Positions 50,201 through 64,000 of a stretch of 64,000 nucleotides of DNA are shown here, in pieces. The stretch is from positions 19,207,385-19,271,384 of the forward strand of contig NC_088295.1 of the NCBI RefSeq assembly GCF_032854445.1. The letters run 5' to 3'. The DNA is from Liolophura sinensis (Eukaryota; Mollusca; Polyplacophora; Chitonida; Chitonidae). Position numbers and translations under genes: made by a program. The notes beneath the pieces are model-generated. The model saw nothing but the letters and a program-made list of their open reading frames with translations, was not told the DNA's origin and ran no database searches. The stretch's first letter is position 1; each line of letters starts with the position of its first letter.

Positions 50201-51588
50201 GGATTGGTTGATGTTCGGTGTACCTTTCTATGGCTTATGTCATCAACTAAAGTTGATTTTATACAGTAATATATAATTAATTACTAGTTTGTATCATTGT
50301 TGACATCGTGCATTAAATATATTGTACATAGATTTACAAAAACAAAGTGTATCTTATACATTTGAGTGTTAAGTTCTGTCAGGGCCATTAATAACCTCAT
50401 GACAAAATGGATTCTCTTCAGCATCAGAATTGGAACGTGGAATTAAATTACATTTATTAGAGCAGCAAAGTGAGCAACGTCACATGTTCTTATCATGTGC
50501 TTGCTTATCACGTTACAGCTTTAAGTCAGGAGGTTTATAAGGTAATAGGCATTTATTATCTTGAGGTTCAGCCTAGTTTCTTCACCTCATAAACTGACAA
50601 CCATTGTATAAATGAAACACTTTAATAGTATTACACCAAACCCTAATTAAATAAATAAAGAGTTATGTGTAACTTACCAAAACTGGAATGTTGCAGTTCA
50701 GTGTGTTTTGGGGGGAGGAGGGGTTGCTCATTGGCTGTGATGGTTGATAAACACATACTCTTGACCAGTAAGTTCATGTGCTCAAGCCCCACTGTGACAG
50801 CTGCAACTTCATGTCAAGAGGTTTGTCAATTACCTGATGAAAATCAGCAGTTTATTCTGGTCACTCCATTTTTCTCCTTACATAAACCTGACCTCACTGA
50901 TACAAATAAAGAATTTTTGAGCAGAGCGTTCATCAATCAGATGATCTACAGGTATTACTGTCAAGTTTGGTCAGCCAGTGGTGACACTTCAGACACTGAA
51001 ATGAACAGTAAATCTGGAAATGTACTTCTGGTTACCATAGCCCATATATTGGTGAAACTTCCCAAACCATTGTAGTAACACACATTTCTCTTTAACAGAT
51101 ACTAGTAGCACGGGATCTCTTCTAAATAGATTACAGATTGAACATGATGTTATAGAAGTCAGCCACAGAACCCTACAGAAAGGTATGGCATTTAGTGAGT
51201 TCAGCCCAGGATCACTTACTGTGTTTTGTGACTGATATCCTGTTAATTTGAGCAAGTTACATGGTGGCTATCTGTGGGACACAGAACTTATTCCTTTCAT
51301 CTACATGTGGTTAATGATGAATGGCTTGTTCTACTGGAGCATTGATACCACTAGTGTCACATTTTATAAATCATAAACTATCTTTAAATAGTACTAAGCT
51401 AAAATCATAAATAATGGCAAATCTGTAACCGTGAGCAGATTTCGTAGATGATACTGAGTCCTTGATGCTGTGATCTGTTGACAGATTTACATGAACAACG
51501 GTTGAAACAACTGCGACAGAAAGTAAAGAGCCTGGCTGAGGATGACTGGCAGTATGTTAGTGTGGATCAATTGATTGGTCTTCAGTGA
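47293..51588 (+). CDS. ANAPC16: ANAPC16-like subunit of the anaphase-promoting complex (three exons)
   Basis: Proposed 94-codon protein from exons 47293-47389, 51099-51182 and 51485-51588, each with GT-AG borders and phase 1 joints. The start MAAFDAKRSFAELKRR is in good context (caaaatgg). The C-terminal half has a predicted helix, then RLKQLRQKVKSLAEDDWQYV and SVDQLIGLQ before the stop. This matches, from memory, the conserved end of APC16 (a helix, then E-x-D-E/D-W and an xEQLLGF-type motif). APC16 is a small structural subunit of the cell-cycle ubiquitin ligase. The N-terminus is not recognisably conserved, as expected for this fast-evolving subunit. Polyadenylation could use aataaa at 52238-52243. 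Exon joining is by inspection, so transcript data should decide. Confidence 0.6.
48671..48760 (+). repeat. tRNA-like SINE head (intron 1 of the ANAPC16-like gene)
   Basis: Read forward: tgctgaatgattaaggtgct (A-box-like) and, about 50 bp on, tatgagttcagatcagg (B-box-like). It has the layout of a serine/leucine tRNA-type head but no intact cloverleaf by eye. Confidence 0.4.
50575..50660 (+). repeat. Decayed SINE 3' end
   Basis: Contains ccattgtataaatgaaaca, tattacaccaaaccctaat and an aaataaataaa tail, in the order of the SINE's 3' end but strongly diverged. Confidence 0.45.
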
Positions 51589-53042
51589 AACTACAGTGGA
51601 GGGCTGCTAGAGACAGTGCTAATGTGTGCACCTAAGGACAGTTAATAAGAAATCTGATGATGTCCTAGTTATACTGGCTCATTGGTTATTAATCTGTCTG
51701 ATACCCTCCTGGGGAAGATTGGTAAAGGGCCTCTCAGTGGACATCACTGTCCACTGCATCCTCTCTGCTATATGTGGAGATGAATGTATGCCATCAGGAG
51801 GATATCTCTGGGATTACACTGGAGCCCTCTGCAAGCAGAACATTGGATTGCAGAATGGGCATACAGCTGATTTGACACTCCATAAATCACAGAAAAAACT
51901 TTTGCTGAAAACTTTGTAATCTCTTCCTGAGTGAAGGATACTTTGAATATGTCCATAAAATTCAAGTGGTCCAGCTGAACTGTGTTTTTTTTTTGCTGTA
52001 AGATGTGTTGTTAATTTTTGTCATCTTTGTCTTTAGTGTGACAGGACATGAGTGGTTGAAAGACATTCCATAGAAGAACACACACATTAGTCACTCGTCA
52101 TTTGTGAAAGGTATGGATTTAAGTACATTGTTGATCAGTTTCATTATTTAGTTGTATGATGATACAGGGTGCAACCACCTTTAAGCACTTGCTCATGTGT
52201 TCTTATTATACTACATTTCTTTCAGAGTTGATAACTAAATAAATATTCTAATGAAATTTCAAAAGACATTTTTTGTCTTAATAATGGTGATTGAATGTGT
52301 TGATTAGACCATCATTAGAAATATGGGAACAACCTGACCAACATTTCATGAAAAGGGCACTAGTCCAGGGACAGTTTTTTGGGTTTTTAAGTTTTCTTTT
52401 GATGTTATTTTTTTTAAAAATCCCTTTCTTTTCCAATAGTCAGATTAAAAAAAATTCCTTGCTGACTGACTATTTTTTCTTACTGGGTTAGGTTGTGCCC
52501 AACAAAGAACTTTTTCTGGATGATCTCATAGTTCTCTATTTTTCCTGATACATGTATATCCAACTTGACTTCCCCCAATTTCTTTAGGCCTGGGGATATC
52601 CTGTTAGCATCTACGTATCTAATTTGACCCAGCATCTCAAAACTAGGGGGAAATTTGTGGAAGAGTACATCTAGCATTTTGTTTGGTCTATTTGGTACAC
52701 AGTTTACAGACACAGTGACGGTTTCTCACATCATCCCATGGTGTTCTGTCCAGTGTTACGGAAGAGCTGTTAAGCAAATCTGTGGTAATTTTGCTATCTA
52801 CATGCTTAATCCCCAGCCTCACCAGGTTACTATCTCGTTTGGCCTAAAGAGTATTTAATTGCTTATTGATCAGGTAGGGAAGCAGCTACTTTCCACTCAG
52901 ACAAAATCCCAACCTATCTAGTGGAATGGGGAGGTGTTGAGATACAAATCACCTCCCTCTAAATTGTGATGTCGTTATCGTCAAAGTGCTGTAGTATTTT
53001 GTCACAAGTTGTAGGCTCTGCTCTATAGAACATTTGTGGCCT
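51589..53042. other. 3' flank of the ANAPC16-like gene, no further gene recognised
   Basis: A polyadenylation signal aataaa lies at 52238-52243. The frames of 66-97 codons here carry no recognisable domain. Confidence 0.35.
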
Positions 53043-53240
53043 CCATTCACTCAGGAGCCTATCACCAATGTGGTTGCTGTGAGTTCCAAGTCTAGCTCAT
53101 GCAGGCTTTCTCCCTGGTTGCACTTAGGACGTTCTGTCAGCAACCTACAGATAGTCATGAGTTTCCACCAGGCTGTAATGCTGGCTACTGTCATATAACT
53201 GAAATTAACTAGGTAGGGCATAAAACACAAATGAATAGAG
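53043..53240 (+). repeat. SINE, plus orientation, diverged
   Basis: Has ctgtgagttccaagtctagc (B-box region), gcaggctttctccctggttg, cagatagtcatgagtttcc and ggcataaaacacaaatgaat, in family order. The tRNA head is present but degraded. Confidence 0.7.
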
Positions 53241-53387
53241 CACCCCACCAGTTTAGTGAAACTGGAGATACCTGATACATGTATGCTGTATGTTATGGTA
53301 AATGCAGAACAAGAGTTAAACTTGTAAAAGCAGTTGGTTACCTTGAAGTTGTAAGAATGCTGTGTGTCATTATTACACCACAATTTT

Positions 53388-53684
53388 TTATAATTTGAGG
53401 CAGATATTAATCTGGATATTGTTGTTTAACTCTGATAGTAAATCACCCAGACCATAGGTCATCTCTTGCATGTCTGTCTCCGAAGAATCATCCAGCTTAA
53501 GTATGTCATGATTGCAATTATGTACTTGGACTTCAGTATTTGGAAGAGCCTTTGTCTCTGGGTAACTTGCTTGAGCCAGGCCAAAGGTCTGGTTGGCCAT
53601 ATCCACAAAGCCCTTGTGGCAAAGTTCCTGAGCTAGTTGACGAAGCCCCCAAAGGTCCGTTATACGAATTAAAGGACAAATTGA
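53388..53684 (-). CDS. Candidate terminal exon, unknown protein
   Basis: About 98 codons read on the minus strand from a good acceptor (attttttccag, ending at 53685) to a TAA at 53388-53390. The peptide begins SICPLIRITDLWGLRQLAQE and later has KGFVDMANQTFGLAQ, an amphipathic and conserved-looking stretch. It ends in an acidic region (DDSSETDMQEM) and LSELNNNI. No family was recognised. A SINE fragment lies directly upstream at 53714-53785, so the preceding exon must be beyond it. It could be the last exon of a gene further right, or a relic. Confidence 0.35.
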   Translation of the reverse strand, partial: SICPLIRITDLWGLRQLAQELCHKGFVDMANQTFGLAQASYPETKALPNTEVQVHNCNHDILKLDDSSETDMQEMTYGLGDLLSELNNNIQINICLKL

Positions 53685-53713
53685 CTGGAAAAAATGAAGC
53701 TCGTTGTGGTAGT

Positions 53714-53785
53714 TTATGTTTGCGGCCGTCGTATAAGTGAAATGTTCATGAGCACAGCGTAAAACCCTAAAAGAAATAAATGTGA
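53714..53785 (+). repeat. SINE 3' fragment
   Basis: Contains gcggccgtcgtataagtgaa, tgttcatgagcacagcgtaa and an aaataaatg tail. Confidence 0.7.
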
Positions 53786-54689
53786 ATCGCACCGCCAAAC
53801 TCGCTGAATTGCTAACCTGGACGTCTGTTCTAAACTTGGCGTTATAACGAGGTACTACTAAATGAATGAATGCTGATGTATAAAGACCTTTTCTCACGAA
53901 CACAAATAACTTTTATTTGACCCAAAAATTCGTCCTGTTTAAAGGAAAATGAATGTCATAAAATACATGTATTAGTTTTGGTGTTGAAAATTATACGATC
54001 TTTCTTCTAGGATATGATCCCATCTTCTGAACAAACATCGAAACACTTTTCTGATCACAAAAAACTCGAATCAGGCGAAATGAATAATGTTCGAAATGTT
54101 AGGTAAATTACAGTATATGTTTCGTGAACATACGCAAGGCTTTGTACGACAGTATATAAATCTGCTCGGGAATTTGCACTCTGCTTAATGCACTGTTCTC
54201 CTGAGGAAGAATGTTAAAACATAGGACAAAACTTTCGAATTCAATTCACGTTTATGCTGGTGAAGGCGGGTTGTCTTACGTAAGACATTAACAGCTTTAC
54301 AGACGTTATATATGGCTGATAACGCTTCACAAAACATACGTGCCGTTAACAGTGAAGTCATGGGGTGCTCGACCATTTTTTCTCTGGTACAACTTCGCCT
54401 ATCGATGCAAGGTTGGTTTGTTAGAGTTTATTATGCGCAGCTTATTTGTTTGCATCCCTTGCGAGACAAGGCTGTTAATTGAGGAGGATAGGCCAACTGT
54501 AGCATGGTATAAAAAAAAACAACAAAGATGTAAATCTTGCTGTTAACGGCACCATACACCTGGTTATAAACAAGATCAAACTCCATTGGAATTGTTTATG
54601 TCAAGAATAAAAATATTGATGACTACACCTGCCATAACATAGTAGCACGCTATGTTGATGGAGGACATGTGGTAGCGTAATTAAAGCCA
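53786..54689. other. Intergenic or intronic, no gene recognised
   Basis: AT-rich, no coding frame with recognisable similarity and no repeat family identified. Confidence 0.35.
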
Positions 54690-54808
54690 GCGTCGGTGAC
54701 CGACTTTTGTCACCAAGGCCTCGGAAACAATATCGAAAACTAATTCCCGACCCTGAGGCCTCTTGTCCATAGCGCCTTAACCACTCAGTCACGGCTCACT
54801 CCCAAGGA
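54690..54808 (-). repeat. tRNA-derived SINE head
   Basis: On the minus strand, gagccgtgactgagtggtta and aggcgctatggaca strongly resemble the 5' half of a serine tRNA, including the A-box. A degraded B-box-like cagggtcgggaattag follows. The 3' half does not pair as a tRNA, so a SINE head is more likely than a gene. Confidence 0.55.
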
Positions 54809-55189
54809 ACTAAGCATGTTCATGTAAAGGTTTTGAGATATCAGCATTAATAGGGACAACACTTTTCATGAACTTGTTGATTGCGTTTATATATTAAGGT
54901 GTATAGCTTAGTCCTATAATGGTAGATAAATTCAAACATAAGCCAACAAGCAAGCAACTGTCAATAAAAAAAAATGTAGCCCTGAAATGGGAGTAAAAAG
55001 CAAAATCCATTGAGGAAAACACTGATACAATTTCAGATCTGGAAAACGAGGGAAATATTTGAGAGTATATATGTATCAGGGACAGCATTGGGGAGTGAAG
55101 GAGTGAGTGCTTGGGGTTTAACGTATTTAACAATTTTTCAGTCATAAGAGGACGAAGGAATCCTTAAAGTGCACGTTATGTGCCTCGCA

Positions 55190-55321
55190 GCATTTGAGAG
55201 TATATATGTGTATCAGGCACAGCGTTTGAGAGTACATATATGTATCAGGGGCAGCGTTTGAAGATTATATGTGTATCAGGGACAGCGTTTGAGAGTATGT
55301 GTATCAGGGACAACGTTTCAG

Positions 55322-55379
<58 letters not shown>

Positions 55380-55690
55380 GTATGAAGGACAGTGTTTGAA
55401 GAGTGTGTATCAGGGACAGCGTTTAAGAGTATATGTGTATCACGGACAGCGTTTGAGAGTATATATGTATCAGGGACAGCGTTTGAGTGTATATATGTAT
55501 CAGGGATAGCGTTTGAGAGTATGTATGTATCAAGAACAGGATTAGAGAGTATATGTGTATCAGGGACAGCATTTGAGAGTATGTATGCACATTTATCAGG
55601 GACAGTATTTCAGAGTGTATATGTGTGAAGGCAGTATTTCAGAGTATATATTTATCAAGGGTAGCATTTGAGAGTATATACGTACCCGGG
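55190..55690. repeat. 30-bp minisatellite with an embedded (TA)n run
   Basis: About 15 copies of a unit with gtatcagggacagcgtttga and gagtatatat, spaced 30 bp (for example cagggacagc at 55471 and cagggatagc at 55501). A (ta)n run at about 55325-55377 interrupts it, probably grown from the unit's own tatatat. Forward frames give ESIYVSGTAF-type repeats. Confidence 0.9.
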
Positions 55691-56012
55691 AGCATTTAGG
55701 AGTATACATGTTTTAGGGGCAGTAGCAAAGTGGGAGGCTAAGCCTCAAATCAGACGATGATCCAGATGTTTATGTAACAAAATTGGTTTCATCTAAAAAA
55801 GAGTGGTTGAGGGGGAGGGAAGCACCCAGTACCACCCCCGGTTTCGTGGCCCACGTGTCTTCCCGCTACTTTTACATAGTACAGTACATGGTACCTGTCT
55901 CTTTAGCTGTATTTTGTACAAGTTCAAGGTACCAACGACATGCCCATTTCGTAAATCATTGACCTGAAATTGTCATCTATAAAGACGGTTAATATTGAAA
56001 TTTAAGTGTTAG
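55691..56012. other. Short gap with nothing recognised
   Basis: No gene or repeat family seen between the 30-bp array and the candidate exon at 56013. Confidence 0.35.
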
Positions 56013-56270
56013 TTATGGATCCGGATGGAATGATCCAGATCGATACGGCAAGGCCATATTTGATTTAAAATTTAAAGCCTCGTCGCAATACTTGGTTTTT
56101 GGCACTGACAGTTGAAATATGGACGCATCTGGCTTTAAATAACATTTGTCAAGTCCATAATTGTAATTTATACAGGGTCCAAAACTAATAATTTCATTTT
56201 TGAGAAATGGCATTGTGGAATAAGTCCTGTCGTCGTGAAAGTTTTCCGTGAAGTTGACTGTTTCTGTGAT
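56013..56270 (-). CDS. Candidate terminal exon, unknown cysteine-containing protein
   Basis: 85 codons on the minus strand from a clean acceptor (cacgtctttttgcag, ending at 56271) to a TAA stop. The peptide runs ITETVNFTENFHDDRTYS, FGPCINYNYGLDKCYLKP and VPKTKYCDEALNF, ending SGSFHPDP. It has three cysteines and an N-glycosylation-type NFT, suggesting an extracellular or lumenal end. No family was recognised. The upstream exon should lie to the right; the frame at 56721-56921 is a possible neighbour but has no clear donor. Confidence 0.35.
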   Translation of the reverse strand: MTETVNFTENFHDDRTYSTMPFLKNEIISFGPCINYNYGLDKCYLKPDASIFQLSVPKTKYCDEALNFKSNMALPYRSGSFHPDP

Positions 56271-58501
56271 CTGCAAAAAGACGTGTGTTAGACTGCACGT
56301 TGTTTCTGTTGTAGGGAATGTTCGACAGTTATATGCAGCTTCAATTAAATTGATGTAGAGTGCACCTATCGTATTATACCCCGAACAACCAAATCCAGTA
56401 ATAGATATGTATTCCCACCAACTTCTGCAGCTTCACGCTTGTTCACTCAGTAATGTGCTCTGTTTCATTCGTCTTTCATATTAAGGGATATTTCAGCTAT
56501 AGTATTTCAAATCATATTTCATGCAATGACAAGGGAAGTGTTCGAAACTCAGCTTGTATCGTTAAACTATACAGTGTCTTTCCAAGGATGTTTTTTTATT
56601 CTTGTAACTCAAGTTAAAACACTAGAGGACATTTGTATCAAATTTTTTTATCAAAGAGCCTTGAAATGAATGGCCATGCAGATAGCCCAAGGCTTCAGCA
56701 ACACGACTCACATATGGATCTCATCTGAAGTTGTCTGGTTTTACACACATGTTTTTTCTGGATTGCATACAGTATCGATCATACTGGATGCGAAATTCGT
56801 TGACATTTAAGGGTACTGTTTTATGTGATTTGCAGAGGACACGCCTTACGCCTGATTCATCAAAGGGGTTCGACGGATTACCGCTGTGGTAATAGGCAAA
56901 CAAGGCGTGAATCAGCATCAAGCATTCGATGGATCAGTCCATCGATTATGAAGCCTCTGATCAATGCACAAATCGGTCGATCTTACATAAAGTAAATAAG
57001 TAATTTTAACGTGCACATGAAGATATCTGTCATGGACTGAACTGAGGGGAAAAGGAGAGGTTCAGTACCAGTATACGAAATCATAGGAAATCATGGGTAG
57101 TTTGTCGCACATACATGCCAACTGGATGTGCCAGAATTTCCGATTCCCTGTCTCTGATGGAGGCAATCTTATTATTCAGTCGTCTCGACTTAATTCCAGT
57201 TGTGATGAACGGATAGTCTGTAACGTGTTCAACGGGGCACACATTTCATTTCACACACCGATGGCCTTTACTTTCATGAACCATTTTATAGGCGATGTAG
57301 CTGAACAACGGTGCGGAAATCACCTTGGTACGAGCAGCAAAGTTGTGTAATAAGGTATGGATAATGGCCTTTCTGCAGTCTGGCCAGGACTAGACTGACC
57401 GATTTGGACATGCGTAAAGGAATGTGTCTTCGGCATTGGCCAAAACCAGGTGATGCCCATAACCTGTAGGCCCTACACATGTACGCTCCTCTTGGCTGTT
57501 GGCAAATTTAAACTGGCCTGGTGGGAGATTGGCGCTTTTTTTTTGGCTGTTACATGTCCTGGCTGAAACAGTAACATGCTAAAATCCGGACTTCTGATTT
57601 GATTTTCAAATTCTCCACAGAAAGTCAATGTGTTGAAATCCCTATAAGCCCCTGCGTGGGACACGGTATCGCTTGCCTCTCATCCACTGTTATCTAAATT
57701 GCCTCGCGTTGTCTCCTTTGAGGACTGGGGTAAAGGCGGGCTACCTGGCAGCAATGGGATCGATAGCGGCATGATTGTTCCTTGAATGCTCCGTTGTTGT
57801 TTGTCGGCACTGCTGAATGACGCCCAGTCTTTACCTTACAACAGCCAGATAAAGACCTGTGGACGAGGATCTAAGCAACTAAAAGTACTCCGTGTAGGAG
57901 GAACTGTATTTGGGAGTTTCTACTCTTCAGTCTTAGTTCTACATGTATTTCCAGTCAAACCGGTCCGACAAGCTCTTAAAGATGAATCGTGTGATGGTGG
58001 AGTAAACCATTAATTTGGAAAAATAGCCTCCAATCCTGCATTTGAATCACTGGTCATGCAATTTACATGAGTCTATTTTCGGACAGCGGATCGAAATTGA
58101 AGTTTGGGAAGTGCAGCGCTTGACGGAATAAAAAGCTTGCGTCAGGCAGATGTTGATGAACAATTCTCCAATGGCGTGCTTAATGGACACGGAAACTTCC
58201 GTCTTGGGACTGAGCCTTCAGAAAAAGTTTGTTAGGGGACAAAGACATGGTTTTTGGCTATCCAGATCTGTGTGTGATTAGCGCGAGACGTTGGATGAGA
58301 CGAGACACCAAGTTGTTACACAGTTTGCCACTGACAGATTATTGTTTACGTAATGCTACTCAACGTCCCTGGTGGTGTTCATAGCTACATTGATCTCATA
58401 AAGCCATTGAGTCAGTTCCAAAATGAAAGGGGACTTAATTACACAATTTTTATTTATGGTTAATAAGTTATATACGTGTCTTGTCCATCTGTAACTTAAA
58501 A
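56271..58501. other. Spacer, no gene recognised
   Basis: Several frames of 60-85 codons on both strands without domains. It separates the minus-strand candidate exon from the plus-strand SEA gene, so may contain both 5' regions. Confidence 0.3.
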
Positions 58502-63318
<4,817 letters not shown>

Positions 63319-64000
63319 GTAAAACTAGCTACCCTTTTTATGCTAAGCAATTCTATCGGCGATGCATTATGTGCCCATTTTGGCTTTTGTAGTACGGAAC
63401 AGCTTTTGGCGCTTCAGCAAAATGAATACAGCTGTTCCTAGTGAAGCATTGTTTTCCAGACACATCACTGTTTGGAGAATGTGCTATTTCCCAGTGGTTT
63501 ATATATAAACATTGTCACTTTTCTCTGAATCTCAATCAAGATATCACTCGTCAGCGTTGCGAACGTGGTAGAAAGCAATCAGTAATTCTTTGATGGTATA
63601 TATCAACGATAAGTGCTATCTCGTCGATTGTGCGACGAGAAGGATTATTTATTTCTGAAGCATGAAGTATCCATTTACAGACACTTATATCCCAGGCAGT
63701 CCAGTAAATGTCGCTTACACAGCTCGCATACTGGCATAGGCCAGAGAGCTTGTTCGATGGCCTCAATGTACGTCATGTCCCATTACAACAGACACTTCAT
63801 AGGCAAGGTTTTGCAATCAACAGTCTATAGTTGGGTTACACGTGACATCATTACCCCAGCGGAACAAAAGATTGTTGCCCATATTGCAGTGATATTAACT
63901 GACAGCCAAAAGTAGGCCATATAACCTGTCTGTATACAAAGTTTTCAATCAAATCATTCATGTCAATCTACTGTCACAATATGCAAGGTGCCTGGCACTA
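63319..64000. other. Start of the next intron, no exon recognised
   Basis: Donor gtaaaa at 63319. No following exon with SEA or protease similarity could be picked out before the window ends. The 100-codon frame at 63613-63915 has no recognisable domain. Confidence 0.35.

Noticed and set aside
54690-54808. Serine-type tRNA gene
   Set aside because: Only the 5' half resembles a tRNA. The 3' half does not pair, so a SINE head is more likely.

Overview
The window reads as nuclear DNA of an invertebrate animal, most likely a lophotrochozoan such as a mollusc or brachiopod. It is AT-rich, has introns with GT-AG borders, and is littered with simple repeats, minisatellites, foldback/MITE-like DNA elements and about a dozen copies of one tRNA-headed SINE. 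The SINE body resembles the V-SINE type (RUDI-like) described from molluscs; that attribution is from memory and was not searched. No prokaryotic, organellar or viral genes were seen.

Genes that can be supported, left to right: (1) a minus-strand, intronless testis-specific kinase (TSSK-like, 6309-7183), interrupted by two one-base insertions and preceded by a cluster of CRE-like sites; (2) a complete four-exon minus-strand TXNDC15 gene (12662-20980); (3) an intronless ELOVL6-type fatty-acid elongase on the plus strand (21197-22024), head-to-head with TXNDC15 across about 216 bp; (4) a second intronless ELOVL6-type elongase (33610-34437), a duplicate 12.4 kb away whose coding sequence is a patchwork of nearly identical and strongly diverged blocks; (5) a complete nine-exon minus-strand ZDHHC6 palmitoyltransferase (40787-46534); (6) a divergently placed three-exon plus-strand gene resembling ANAPC16 (47293-51588); (7) two orphan minus-strand terminal-exon candidates (53388-53684 and 56013-56270); (8) the 5' part of a plus-strand single-pass membrane protein with a SEA-like domain (58502-63318), which runs off the right edge.

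The rest is mostly repeats. Tandem arrays have periods of 19, 21/165, 30, 33, 41, 44, 64, 93, about 160 and about 177 bp. There are at least four foldback or inverted-repeat elements: 366-618 and its relatives, 13030-14034, 19981-20457 and 35129-35726. A fragment of a Penelope-like retroelement carrying a GIY-YIG endonuclease domain sits inside the 44-bp minisatellite, bounded by a perfect 49-bp inverted repeat.

The most unusual observations are a 41-bp minisatellite that has copied a 3' splice site at least seven times in front of the SEA exon, and the mosaic of near-identity between the two elongases, best explained by recent gene conversion. Functionally, the two elongases and ZDHHC6 are expected ER membrane enzymes (all three end in dilysine-type KKXX signals) and TXNDC15 is a secretory-pathway thioredoxin-like protein. 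Nothing indicates that the genes form a cluster with a common pathway. No wholly new gene system was identified with confidence.
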